Shown: positions 22,315 to 34,034 of the stretch, piece by piece
How the letters are laid out: each line of letters begins with the position of its first letter
Numbering within the stretch: position 1 is the first letter of the stretch
Source of the DNA: Pseudofabraea citricarpa
Lineage: Eukaryota; Ascomycota; Leotiomycetes; Helotiales; Dermateaceae
Assembly: GCA_029641185.1 (NCBI GenBank)
Contig: JAPWGK010000010.1
Span: 124,001 to 188,000, forward strand
DNA: 64,000 nt
Direction of reading: 5' to 3'
Made by a program: the position numbers and the translations under genes
The notes under the pieces: model-generated
Told to the model about the DNA's origin: nothing
Databases searched by the model: none
What the model saw: only the letters and a program-made list of their open reading frames with translations

Positions 22315-24262
22315 TCACAGTCTAGGTGCCACTGTCCCTCCTCGCGACTGCAAATCGTACTCTGCAATGAGCTTCTCAGCTGCCATCTCTCCTACGACGT
22401 ACGCCGTGGACTGGGTATGGTTACTGCCGCCTGGTTAGTTGTCTGCGTTTAGGAATGGGGTATTACTTTGCTCTTACTTTGGGACAAATGGGCACACACT
22501 CATGTCAGCGACGCGGAGCTTCTCAACACCAAAAACGCGGAAGGCCGAATCGACACACGCATACTCACTGCTAGTTCCCATACGCGCCGTGCACGACATG
22601 TGCCACGAGCTGAAAAGATTATGTCGGACATGGTTCTAATGGTACATCAGTTTGGCAAGACGCGATTGCAATGGCCGGGACACGCAACATACCCAAATTT
22701 CTTCATCCGAGTCGTCCTCTGGGCCCAATTTTTCGATAGTATCGACCGCATAAATGGGAGCCGAGAGCATGCGCATGGTCTGCCGCACTCCCTCAATGAT
22801 GACTCTGCGATCATACGGGTGAGTGAGAAACCTGGGATTGATGAGGGGCGCCGCTCGAGGGTCTGTCGACTGCAGAGTTATGCTTCCACGGCTTTGGGGG
22901 TTCATGACGAGGGAGATAGCTCCAAGAAATCGAACACCAGGCTTTACATCATATCCAAGCAAGGTGGGAGGGGTGTGCTAGAAAATTGTCAGGGTAAAAT
23001 TTGCTTTGAATATATTATGAAGGTAGTATGAGGGAAGACAAGCATACTGTGGCAATCTCATACAAGGGCACTGTCGGAGCTTGTAAAAATGTTTTCTTTG
23101 CCTCTGGGAGAGATTCAAATTCCGTGGATGATAACACGGAAGGCAATTTGAACCATCCCATCGGACTAGGACTTTGAGATTGTGGCTGATTCTTCCCTTG
23201 CGGATTGTTTGCCTCCTTCCGAATTATGCCAACAGGAGAGAAACAATGGTCTTGAAGTGTTCTGCCCAACATGGGAAGATCTTGAACAATTTTGATCCCA
23301 TGTTTCTTGAGCTCCTCTTGAGGCCCAACCCCAGAGAGCATAAGGATTTGTGGCGAATTGATCGCTCCGCCTGATACTATAACTTCCTTGGTAGCCAGGT
23401 AATTTGTACCATCTAGTGTTTGTACACCAGAAGCTTGTTTACTGTCAAAGCAAATACGAGCAACGTGAGCGTTGGGAATTATGGTCAGGTTCCCCGGCGG
23501 ATTTTTCAGATATGCAATTGATGCTGTCACTCGTTGGCCTTTATAGATACAGGCACTTCCCATGCCCATGCCTATTGGATTCCCAGAGTTTACGTCTGTG
23601 TTGGTTGGCAAGCCTGACTCCTCGGCAGCCACGAAAATGTTACCTATGTCCGGCAGCCATGAATCACCATAGGATAAAGATATTGCCCCTGAGTTACTAT
23701 GATCTGGAGCTATGGTTAGCATTGACCAGGAAGTATGAAGTGGGAATACCTCATACCTGACATTTTTGCATCAACATACTTTTTCAACCCTTTTTCCGGG
23801 ATATCAGGATGCAAGTTCTCGATTTTTTCCAGGCATCGTTTTGCATTCTTCCAACCAAAGCTGTCATCTTCTACCATTCTTCCCCATTCGTCATAATCTT
23901 CTTTTGGCCCGACTACCCACCCACAAAAGTTTATTGCAGTACTTCCCCCCAGTCCCTTACCACGTGAATAGTCAATCTCCTGCTTCGAAAGTTGTTCTTG
24001 GGGAACTGTCTTGTAATTCCAATTCAAAGGAGAGTCCGGACTGAAAGCTACTTCAAACCTTTCGGCTCCTGATAAATGATTAACGGAGTCGTTGGAACCA
24101 CCGGCTTCAAGCAGTAGTACGAGAGGTCGCGCATCAGTGTTCGCTAGACGGGAAGCAAGTACGCAGCCGGATGCCCCTCCTGTGGGAATGTCAGCAGATT
24201 TGAGTACAAAATCGATGCAATTGAACAGTACCCCCAATAACGATGAAATCATAAGTAGCCAT
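22315..24262 (-). CDS. GMC-family FAD oxidoreductase
   Basis: Six exons (24232-24262, 23757-24179, 23048-23709, 22693-22977, 22478-22635, 22315-22423) give 555 aa, standard for the family. The first exon encodes only MATYDFIVIGG and the intron splits the FAD-binding GGGASGCVLASRLAN. GMC signature 1 is RGKGLGGSTAINFCGWV and signature 2 is GGAINSPQILMLSGVG. The catalytic pair lies in SSWHMSCTARMG (His) and NNHTQSTAYVVGE (His/Asn region). There is no signal peptide, so unlike secreted aryl-alcohol or glucose oxidases it should act inside the cell as an alcohol oxidase or dehydrogenase; bacterial pyridoxine 4-oxidase and choline dehydrogenase are relatives. It is divergent from the NCS1 permease, with a palindrome between them. 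Confidence 0.9.
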
Positions 24263-24889
24263 ATTCACACTGCAGCTTTGTATTATCTGGTTATAGTCCA
24301 AAGGCAAAGGCAGTGACTGTTGTGTCTGGTAACTTCAAGCGAGGTTGAGCAGCACGGGAGACAGGACTGGCCCTAAGCGATGAATGCTCCTGGCGTATCT
24401 GTTTGATTCTCTAATCCGATGAACTGGGAGATGGAACGCTACCAACGGTTGTGGCTTGGACCATTCCTCAAAAGTATTGCTTATCTACTATGTTGAGATT
24501 GAAGTTCAAGTGGCATCTTTGGTTCAACCCGATACCATGATCGATTCTCCTCATCGGCTGCAGGTAGCCGATATAGCGGGGTTCTGGCTTTGATTCGCCA
24601 CGAACACCCAGGCTGTCAGCAATTATACGATCGATTGGACAATGCAAATCTCACACAATGAGGATCATCGCTGACACTTTACTGCTTATTTCTTATCAAA
24701 ATTCAATGCACATTAATGTGCCAATGGGATCAAAGTATCTGTCTGCGGTGACCAATGCTAGCTACAAAGCCGAGAGAGCTTGGATGAACTGGGCACCTGG
24801 GCTTGCTTGCCAGAGACTATGTAACGAAGATATGACTGCTCAATCCAACGGATGATTTTGAGATGTCTGAAGAACTCCGTCTATAAACA
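24263..24889. promoter_or_regulatory. Bidirectional promoter, GMC oxidoreductase (-) / NCS1 permease (+)
   Basis: The 627 bp between divergent starts. Palindrome copy 2 lies near the middle, about 290 bp from the GMC ATG and 318 bp from the permease ATG, the same arrangement as at 15,587-16,010. Confidence 0.55.
24553..24572. promoter_or_regulatory. 20-bp palindrome, candidate Zn2Cys6 binding site (copy 2)
   Basis: Sequence ATCGGCTGCAGGTAGCCGAT differs from copy 1 (15,797) at one base of twenty and keeps CGG-N10-CCG. Such a match in the middle of a second divergent promoter of the same cluster is unlikely by chance. Confidence 0.7.
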
Positions 24890-26792
24890 ATGTCTGTTTC
24901 TGGTCTTTTCAAACGGCTCGAGGTGAAGCCTACCGACGATGAGTATGAAAGTATTAGTACGACAAGATGGGGAAATCGCGATGTCTATCCAATCCCACAT
25001 GACAAGCGGACATATGGAATTTACGCGTTCGTTAGCTACTGGGGTATGATACTGCTTAAGAAACAGATTTACTTGATGCAATTCTAATCATCTTTCATAG
25101 GCACTTGTGGTGTTTGTTTGTCTTCGTGGACTATTGGCAGTAGTTTAATTGGAATCGGCCTCACGCCAGGCCAGGCAATGGCTTCAGTTGTACGTCCTGC
25201 CTTTCTACTTCTGAAATAAGAATACAATGTTAATTCTTGTTTTTGAAGACAGTCGGGATGTTTCTCGCAAGTATCAACGCATACTTGAATGGCACTCCCG
25301 GTGCGAAACATCACCTTGGTTATGGAATGCTAGCTCGTGCAGCTTTTGGACTCTGGGGTTCATATTTCTGTATCATGCTGAATGTATTCCAATCCTTTGT
25401 CTTCTATGTAAGTGATTCTGGAAATGTTGAAGCCAACCTTTACTTATACTCCAGGGTACCCAAATGTATTTCGGTGGCCAGGCATTTGTCATTATCCTCA
25501 ATTCCATATTTCCAACATTCTTGAGAATGAAAAATACACTGCCAGAAAGGTATGTTTTATAGAACGAGATGAGCCATAGATACTGATTAAATTTAGTGCT
25601 GGGATCACTACACCCGGGTTGATTGGTTTCGTATTGTTTATCATCTTGTACTTCCCGATTATCTATTTTATACCTGCCTACAAGATCCAGAAGCTGTTAG
25701 AAGTTCAAGTCATAATCGCTACCGCAACTCTTCTAGGCATCATGGGATGGGCTATAAGTGTAAGTTTCCTCTTGTTGATGACCGAGTCCAGCGCTTACAG
25801 ATCCACAGGCAAATGGTGGAAGCGCAGGTGATCTTGTCTCGCCTGCCATAAAACTCTCCAGAACGGAGGCAGGCTTTCGAGTCATTCAAGGAATCACCAG
25901 TGTGGCGGGTACATATACTGGAGGTTCTGATCGTGTCTCTGATTGGACTCGATACGGCCGATCTCGTCATACATCCACACCCGCAATTCTAGTCCTTTTC
26001 ATTACAGTTACTCTGACTGCTCTGGTTGGTATAATCTCTACCTCCGCCTTGACGAAGGTATATGGAGAGGTGCAATGGAATCCCCTAATTATGTTACAAC
26101 TCGTGCAAGCCGAGACGTACACGGCCAAATGCCGAGCTGGAACCTTCTTCGCAGGGGTCGGTCTTCTATCCGTCACTGTGTTCGTGAACTATACTCAGAA
26201 CTGCGTCTCTTCCGGTATGGACATCGCCATGCTCATGCCACGATATTTCTCACAGCGGAGAGGTGCAATTGTTTTCAGCATCCTTGGAATCTTAGCGCAG
26301 CCCTGGAGGTTCCTTACCCAGGCTATAACTTTCATCACTGTCCTCAGCAGCTTCGGCGTCTTCATGAGCCCCGCTGCTGCGATATTGATTGTGGATTTCT
26401 GGCTGATTCGCAAGACGCGCTGGAATATCCCAGAGCTGTACACGCCTGGCGGCATCTACTGGTTTCAAGGCGGCATCAACTGGAGAGCATTCGTCGCCTA
26501 CTTTCTTGGGATGTGGCCTGCACTTCCTGGCTTCGTCAATGCTGTTTCGGGCATTGAAGTCGCCGTTACCTGGAGAAGGTTCTACCAGATCAGTTTCTTC
26601 TTCGGCTATATCGTTTCCGGTGGTCTTTATTACTTGTTGAGCACGGGTTTCCCACCGCTGGGCTTGGGTGTTCAGGTGGATTTTGACGTTGATGGGACAG
26701 TTATCGTTGAAGGAGTGGTCGAGGACTATGGGAAGGCTGGCGGAAATGAGAAGATGGCAATGGATAATTCTGCAACGAGAGTTTTGGTTTAA
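24890..26792 (+). CDS. NCS1-family permease (nucleobase/allantoin/thiamine/pyridoxine type)
   Basis: Six exons (24890-25043, 25101-25189, 25249-25407, 25455-25549, 25597-25759, 25809-26792) give 547 aa with about 12 membrane segments. The N terminus TRWGNRDVYPIPHDKRTYGIYAFVSYWGTCGVCLSSWTIGSSLI is the Fur-type NCS1 pattern with the conserved N-x-D before membrane segment 1. Later blocks are GLTPGQA, YPWHxxGYGM-like KHHLGYGMLARAAFGLWG, and NCVSSGMDIAMLMPRY. Known fungal members import uracil, allantoin, thiamine, nicotinamide riboside or pyridoxine with protons at the plasma membrane; specificity cannot be assigned by eye. Intron 2 needs a GAAG acceptor to keep frame. It shares a palindrome-bearing promoter with the GMC gene, so it is likely the second uptake system of the cluster. 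Confidence 0.9.
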
Positions 26793-27481
26793 GCTAGGTT
26801 TCACTATAGATCAAATATTCTGGACCTTTAGAACGCGTATCTTCATCGACTAGATGTTTTCCCACTCCTTAATAACATGAACTGTTTAGACACAAGATGT
26901 TTTGATGCTTAATTATCTTCATAACTCAGATCCGATTTGATACTCTTTCATACTGTAGCATCCTCAAACACACAATTGCGATTAATCATTCTCACATTAA
27001 ATGAAAGCTTGAAACTAAAACCTCCTTACCGTTGCTAAAATTCCGCAATAAGCATCATAACAGTGAACTTAAAGTCAAGTGCTTGCTCCAGTCGCAAGTG
27101 AACAGCCGATATTCAATCACTGCTTTGATATCACTAAGAACTCGGCGATAGCAATGAAGATCGGAGATATCCATTTGACTAGACATTAATAATTGCTTGC
27201 GCGACGGAACGCCGATGATTGAAGTTCTCGCCCTTGATCGACTCACGAACTCCCCGATAAGAGAAACAATGTAATCATCGGCTACGGATTGCCGATAACT
27301 CGTCATAATTTACCCCATCTGGCAGGGTTACATGTACCCCTCAATTGAGTTCTGCAGGTTGATACGCACGTAAATCAAATGTCTATCTTATGGTACGTTA
27401 ATTTCCTTCGAGCTTATTTGAATTTGCGTCTTCGGTTTTATTTGTGAAAGTGGATTTGAGACAGCGAGAAAAGACAGCATA
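26793..27481. other. Intergenic: permease 3' flank and aldehyde dehydrogenase promoter
   Basis: About 690 bp, AT-rich at the left. The right half has several CGG/CCG triplets (27,104-27,296), including palindrome copy 3. No gene seen. Confidence 0.45.
27277..27296. promoter_or_regulatory. 20-bp near-palindrome, candidate Zn2Cys6 binding site (copy 3)
   Basis: Sequence ATCGGCTACGGATTGCCGAT: the left 9-bp arm and the outer GCCGAT match copies 1 and 2, and CGG-N10-CCG spacing is kept; three inner bases of the right side differ. It lies 186 bp upstream of the aldehyde dehydrogenase ATG. Confidence 0.6.
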
Positions 27482-29242
27482 ATGGCGAATGTCATCGAGA
27501 CACAGTTATTAATTAACAACAAGGTAGTCATTTGATCTCCTGCAAGAAAATAGAGGAACTGACATGATTGAATGAAATAGCTGGTAAATTCCTCTAGCAA
27601 TGAAACATTTGATCTTTACTCCCCTCACTCCAACGAGCTCGTCGCCAAAGGTATCATGCTATGCTTCTTCAATATTTTGAGGAACACTTCTAACCGGGGC
27701 CGAGCCACAGTCTCCGAAGCTTCAATCGAAGATGTCAACACAGCCGTCTCAGCAGCGCAGGCTGCCTTTCCCTCCTGGTCGGCCCTCTCACCCATCGAGC
27801 GCGGAAAGCCTCTCAAGAAGCTGTCCGAACTAGTACTCGCGCATCGAGACGAACTCGCCTCGCTCGATGCCCTAAGCATGGGACGACCCGTCGGCGGGTA
27901 TTTCGACGCAAGTTATGCCGCGGTGCACTTTGATTATTTTGGGGAAGCAGCATACCCGACTGGTCTCACCAGTCTGAATACTCCGGGTTTCTTGAATCTG
28001 AGTCTGCGACAGCCCTTTGGAGTCGTGGGCATTATCATTCCGTGTGAGTTTGCAAAAGATGCTTGCATAATTTTTTTCTGGTACTGATTTGTGATCGTGG
28101 TGTAGGGAATGCGCCGCTTGTTTTCTTTGCGAAAAAGATCGCGCCCGCTGTTGCTGCTGGTAGGTTTTGGTTGTGCCTTCTTTCAGCTGAATGAGCTCTT
28201 AATAATGCGTACAGGAAACACGGTTGTGTTGAAAAGCAGTGAGAAAGCACCACTTACGGTACGTCAAAAGATTTGTGCAGAATATTATTCGCTTGGAAGT
28301 CCCTTGAACTAAGTTTTATCCTCACAGTCCTGGAAAGTATCTCAATGGATTGCCGAATGTGGTTTTCCTCCCGGTGTCATCAACGTCCTCTCGGGTCATG
28401 GTCACATCTCCGGCGCTGCTATCTCTTCACACATGTCTATCCGCGTCATTTCCTTCACGGGTAGTACGCGAACCGGGCGAGCGATCCAAATCGCATCCGC
28501 TAATTCGAATTTAAAGAAAGTTGTATTCGAGCTCGGTGGTAAAGGACCAGCTGTGATCTTTGAAGACGCCGATCTGGAAGAAGCCGCGAAAGGAACTGAA
28601 AACGGCATCAATTTCAACAGCGGACAAGCGTGTATGGCAAATAGCCGAATCTATGTGCAGGAAAGCGTGGCCCCGAAATTTCTCGAGGCATTTAAAAAGA
28701 TAGCGAGTGCGAGAAATATAGGAGACCCGACAAATCCGGATGTGAATCACGGACCGCAGGCCGATAAAATCCAGTACGATACCGTCCTGAGATATATTGG
28801 GCTCGGGAAAGAGAGCGGTGGTAAACTTGAGATGGGAGGCGAAGATTCCATGAATGGTACCACAGGTGGTTTAACGGTACATCCAGTTATCTTTACAGAC
28901 CAGCCTGAAGATAGCACGATCATGAAAGAAGAGATTTTCGGCCCCGTCGTCGTAATCAATACGTTCAAGACCGAGGAAGAAGTCATCGCCAAGGCGAATG
29001 ATACTGAATTCGGACTGTATGCTGCAGTGTATACGAAGGATTTAGAGAGGGCTTTGAGGGTCAGCAAAAAAATGGAAAGTGGCATGGTGGGTGTAAACTG
29101 TGCGAGTCCCACAGGAAGTTGGGATTTACCATTCGGTGGATGGAAGCAAAGTGGTACAGGCAGGGAGAGTTTGTTGGAAAGTATGGATCATTTCTTGGAG
29201 CAGAAGAGTGTTTACATTAAGGTTCATGGAATTGGCGGTTAA
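27482..29242 (+). CDS. Aldehyde dehydrogenase (NAD(P)+-dependent, ALDH superfamily)
   Basis: Six exons (27482-27523, 27581-27650, 27711-28043, 28106-28159, 28215-28258, 28328-29242) give 485 aa. Family marks in order: NNK...SSNETFDLYSPHSNELVAK; VGIIIPWNAPL; GNTVVLKSSEKAPLT (cofactor Lys); ISFTGSTRTGRAI (Rossmann turn); general base in FELGGKGP (Glu249); nucleophile in NSGQACMANSR (Cys283); and EEIFGPVV and GGWKQSGTGRE near the end. All catalytic residues are present. Such enzymes oxidise aldehydes to acids, usually in the cytosol. In the cluster it could follow the GMC alcohol oxidase, or act late on a semialdehyde. A diverged palindrome lies 186 bp upstream. Confidence 0.93.
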
Positions 29243-30910
29243 TTAAAACAGGATGTTCGCATTCCATGCCAACAATCATTCTGTAACATGTATGTTTTGC
29301 AACAAATTATACTACGATTTAAAAAAGGAACTATTCTACACAGATGAAGCTTGCAATTGTATTACTCTAATCATATGAAAGTCATGTAGTTATTACCAAC
29401 TTATCAGCTTTTTTCCCATTCCGTTTTGGTATTTCGTCGCTTAATTTTCGCGCGCCAGAATAAAGACAGATTTCTTCTCCTCGAGCACAGAAGAAATCGT
29501 GTCGCATGAACTACGAAATTAAATTGTCAATTATTTGTATTTGATTGTTCAAGTCTATACTCCAAGGATATTATTTGCACTTAAAGTGATAATATATTCC
29601 CAAAACGCGGGGATCATTCAAGTTTCATTTAAGAAAATACTTTCTAGCTAATAAACCTATAAATATTTTGTAAAACTAGAAGTTTGCTTCAATTATTTGA
29701 CTATTCCAATATTAGGTCCCTGTTAACATATGTGCTAATCAAATATCCTCCCCTCAAATTCACCAAATGCATAGCCCGAATTTCAATACCCATGTGATCT
29801 ACTACCTTTCAGCTCACCTTGACAGACACATCCAGGTGGAAGCCAAGTGTGATAACTACTGTACTTTTTCCAATTATGGGCTGTTATCGAAAAGGCCTTC
29901 GCACTACTTTTGAAAACGCCTAGACAATCTGGAGATAATCTGGAGACTAGCATCAGAGCGACTGGCACAAAATCAAACACTGCCTTACCATTCAGCAAAG
30001 TCATTGTAACAGATTGGCCAGAAGAGTTTTCGTGACGCCCTAGATGTATGTAAGAAATGTTCTGCAGTAACCTGATATTCGCGTGACAGCCAGCGAAGCA
30101 CACTCGTGCTACCTGATATTCTCACGATACCTCTCGGTTATCTTGGCTAATTTGCGCAGTGCATTTATGTCAAGAAAAATCACGCATCAACATAATTTGA
30201 TTCGACAACCTGCTATTCTGAAATTTATCTCAGTCGAATGGGTTCATGCGGGATGGATATTAGGCTCGTACTTGGGCGCCTGACTATCTGTAGCCAGTAC
30301 TGCGCTTCGTGCACTGCCTCGTTTCTCATCTTGAAGAGCATCGAGAATGCGGACCGCAGCATTCCAAGATACGCCACACGATATTGGCTCAACGAATGCT
30401 TGGATATTTCCTTTCTGTGCCCTGGCATAGTTGCTGATTACTTAGACTAGAATCTAATCTTTTGTTAACCTGACCACTCAACCCGCATTGACCCAAAACT
30501 TGTCATAAATTTCTGTGGTTATGTTATGTTACAGTGGTATTAATCGAGTATTTACGATAATTATTTCTCGATGGTTGCATGTATGATCGTTCTCAAATAA
30601 AGATCGCACGTTTTGCGACTTTTCCTGCTGCCTGGTAAGGCTTGACGACGGCTTGGCAGCCCGGTGTCATAGCAGGCGGTTAATTCTATCGTATTAACAC
30701 GGAGAAATCAAGAAATCAAGAAGAGTGATCTCAGCAAGCTCTGTGCAGATACCCGTGTGACACGTATGGGGCTGTGCTTTAGTTTGATGTCACTGGTCTA
30801 CATTTCTCATTGACCTTATATTATAAGTAACAATCTCCCTACTACCACCTCCACAACATCGATAAAAAAAAAACCTTATCATATTTTTGAAACTTTAGTA
30901 CTCTATAATT
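29243..30910. other. 1.7-kb AT-rich intergenic stretch
   Basis: Right boundary of the catabolic cluster. Only short open frames are seen (up to 106 codons at 29,783-30,103, -), none recognisable. No mobile element seen. Confidence 0.4.
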
Positions 30911-31990
30911 ATGGAAGTACCATCAACAGTTAGACTTGCAGGGAGTCACTGGAAGGTAGGCTTTATGCTCATAACCCATTTAAAACCTATTAACTTTTAA
31001 AGGACCCTACTAGAAATGTTTACTTTGCCATTTCATGCATCGCTATTATAATCGTCATTGGGTGTATTACATTCGCTCGATCATTCAAATCGACAGTTTC
31101 TGGGGGGAAAGACAAGTTGCGCAATATTGGATATGTTATTTCTGGCTCCTTCACACTACTGTAGGTGCTCATCTATAACTTTCATGTTTATGTTTTATTA
31201 AGCTAACTTGCCAAATAGAAATCTGATTCTGTCCATCACTCAACTCGCTGCACATGAGTCAAGGGCTATCGTCACTCGTTTCTGGTTTATCATATCAATA
31301 TTTTCATTCATGGCATGGAAAATAGCCGATGTACTCGTTCTCGCCATAACTCTGCGAACACTCCAACAAGCACTTTTTGGTAGTCAAAGGCCGAGATCAG
31401 GTTTTGGCCACGCATTCCCAAATCTCAGTAGAGCCTTCATCATCATCCTGACGCTTATAAGCATGGCAGATTTTGGATTATACACCTGTCAAACTGCTGT
31501 TAATATCCGGGGTTTCTATACCGATATACACACATTAATCGCTATTTCACGAGCGATGATAGGAACTACAATTACCTATTGTTCTTTGTATATTATTGCA
31601 TCGATTTTCATCTTGGTAACTGCAGGACGAAGTCTATTGCGACAGAAGTCAAGAGTAAGTAATTTCGTATCTTGAATATTCTATGATGCAAGCTAAGATC
31701 CTTAGGCTTCTTTGATTGTCACCATAGTTATTGGGCCTTGGCTGTTTCTTTCCCCATTATTTGGACTTGTGATCATTCTTCTTTCTTATTATGCGGCATC
31801 TTCGGGGTCAGATGCAATCTCGTGGGCTGCGACGTATATACAATTATTCGCAACAATCTTTGTTTACATTGGCCTTGCTCTCATTACACGTTCGGAAAAC
31901 CAAACATTTGGCGGCCTAGAACCTGAAGTAGAAGACAACGCCTCGGATTCCCTCGGGACTTTTATATCACACCCGTCCAAAGAGACTTAG
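30911..31990 (+). CDS. Multi-pass membrane protein of unknown function
   Basis: Four exons (30911-30955, 31003-31160, 31219-31654, 31706-31990) give 307 aa. I count about seven hydrophobic segments, for example NVYFAISCIAIIIVIGCITF, FWFIISIFSFMAWKIADVLVLAI, AFIIILTLISMADFGLY and SLIVTIVIGPWLFLSPLFG. The short N terminus lies before the first segment and a polar, acidic tail of about 30 residues follows the last. The layout resembles fungal RTA1-like or Pth11-like seven-helix proteins, but I see no signature of either, so I leave it unnamed. There is no cleaved signal peptide. The second exon needs an AAAG acceptor; the other introns have canonical ends. Confidence 0.72.
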
Positions 31991-32688
31991 GAGATGGTAT
32001 TGATGTTTGAGTTGAGGACTAGCAATGACATGGAGTTGTAATGGGTGTCAGATTGAATTAAATTTTGGATTTTGGATCGTTGACTTTTTGGAATTTAAAG
32101 ATATGTGAAATCTGGTAAGGAGAAATTACAAGCAAGCTTTAGCATTTTTGGCGTCATATCTTTCAGAATGCAAATGGATTGGAATGGTATATGCAAGTCA
32201 TTTGTTTGAATATGAGCATGCCTTGCGTGTTGAGAAACGCTATCTTTTTGTTTATTATTCTCGAAGGTGAGCTCATAAAAATGTTGATTAGTAAAGATTT
32301 TGCAAGAATGATGTAACGAGGCAACATTTATGGCCGATAAAGCGAGGCTAGGCTGAAAGAACAACACACTGGCGAATCGGAACAATGCCCTAGATTTGTG
32401 CATATTATTAGTGTCACATCGCGAACCACATCCAATCACATATTTTGTAAATACTTTAGGCTGAAAGGTGATTTGTACCAAGTTGAGCGAAGCCAGCAGT
32501 TTTTCTGCCTATGCAGGGAATATATCTGCATGTAACTCTGTATCGGACAACAGCAGCCGAGCTCGGTGTATCCGAGCTGGTTTATCATCCGACATGTTAC
32601 CACACAAAAACAAAGGGTTTTTGGAAATCGGCATTATCTTTTATAATATTCAGTCTCTTTGACCTGACGTTCCTAGATACCGCAACCA
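31991..32688. other. Intergenic region upstream of the methyltransferase
   Basis: About 700 bp of AT-rich sequence holding the 3' flank of the membrane-protein gene and the methyltransferase promoter. The 128-codon frame on the minus strand (32,095-32,481) shows no domain and is not called. Confidence 0.4.
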
Positions 32689-33851
32689 ATGGCAGATACA
32701 ACAACTACGAATGTGCCTATTGCCGCAGAAGATGATGACTGGAATGACAATGATTCAGCAATTGGGGGCAGTGTAGCCACATCAACCGCGTCTCTTGCTT
32801 CATCCATACTCAGGCATCGTGAAGAAAACGGTCGGACATACCATGCATACAAGGAAGGCATATATATGTTGCCGAATGATGAAGCCGAGAAAGATCGACT
32901 AGATCTACAACATCATCTTTTTACTTTAACCACCGAGAACAAACTGGTTTGGTGTCCTTTGGAAAAGAAAAGAATTCACCACGTGCTGGATGTGGGGACA
33001 GGGACTGGAATTTGGGCTATCGACTTTGCTGATGAACATCCCGAGGCCGAAGTCTTAGGCATTGACCTGAGCCCTATTCAGCCAGCCTTTGTTCCGCCAA
33101 ATCTCTCCTTCCAGATTGACGACATTGAGGAACCTTGGACATTTAGACAAAAGTTTGACTTGATCTTCTCTCGAATGATGACAGGTTCCATCAAGGACTG
33201 GCCTCATTATTTTGAGCAAGCATTCGCGTAAGTTGAGAAAAATCATTCATTATTCGAGCACTAAGAAGTAACAGAAATCTTAATCCTGGAGGAATCATGG
33301 AGTTACATGATGGGATACTTCCTCTAATCACTGATGATAACACTTACCCTCCTGGATCTGCTCTCAAGAAATGGGGCGACCTGATGGTCGACTGCATGTC
33401 TGAGTCAAAATTTGGACGTCCACTTGATAGCGCCTTACACCATAAGAAACGGATGGAAGAGGCTGGATTTATTAACATTGTCGTCCGGGATTTCCAATGG
33501 CCCACAAACAGGTGGCCTAAAGACAAGAAACTGAAAGAAATAGGTACGTGGCTTCTGACTTATGTTTATTTTCTAACATTGAGATAGGCATGTGGAACAA
33601 TGAAAATCTTGTCGGGGGAATTGCCGGGTTGAGTATGGCAGTGTGCACAAGAATGTTAGGAATGACTGTTGATGAAACGAATATCTTCATGGAAGATTGC
33701 CGAAAAGAATTGAAAGATACAAAGATCCATGCCTACTGGCGAATGTAAGCCGTTCTTATTATCCCGCTGCAATTTTTGACTAAGTATACTGATAACGTAT
33801 AGTCGGGTAATATACGGAGAGAAGCCTACAAAATTGTCAGAGAAAAAATAA
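32689..33851 (+). CDS. LaeA-like class I SAM-dependent methyltransferase
   Basis: Four exons (32689-33227, 33275-33543, 33588-33744, 33803-33851) give 337 aa. After a polar, acidic N terminus with a Ser/Thr run comes GRTYHAYKEGIYMLPNDEAEKDRLDLQHH, the block that precedes the methyltransferase fold in fungal LaeA/UMTA-type proteins. SAM motif I is HHVLDVGTGTGIWAIDFA, with the acidic ribose contact in VLGIDLSPIQP; FDLIFSRMMTGSI and NLNPGGIMELHD follow. Relatives include the global regulator LaeA, but most are small-molecule methyltransferases of secondary-metabolite clusters, which is more likely for a local paralogue like this one. The acceptor is unknown. It is convergent with the arylsulfotransferase. 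Confidence 0.87.
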
Positions 33852-34034
33852 AAAATAACCAAAGAGATTTTCCTGTCCACTCAAAGACCCTATCTTCACT
33901 TCATGATTTGCAGGCAAAGGTTTGCGCGTCGCTTCGTCTACTGGCCGTTGCCTCTCGAGAACATCCATGCCGAGTCACACAATGAAGTTAAAATTTGCAT
34001 GCCAATTCATTGGACTTTCACACAGAGTCTCAAA

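Noticed and set aside
22468..23031. 187-codon plus-strand open frame
   Set aside because: Lies antisense to the well-supported GMC oxidoreductase exons and has no domain of its own.
25943..26557. 204-codon plus-strand open frame
   Set aside because: Overlaps the last exon of the NCS1 permease in another frame; the permease frame carries the family motifs.
12284..29242. Secondary-metabolite biosynthetic cluster
   Set aside because: No PKS, NRPS, terpene synthase, prenyltransferase or P450 among the nine genes; two importers and catabolic enzymes fit degradation better.
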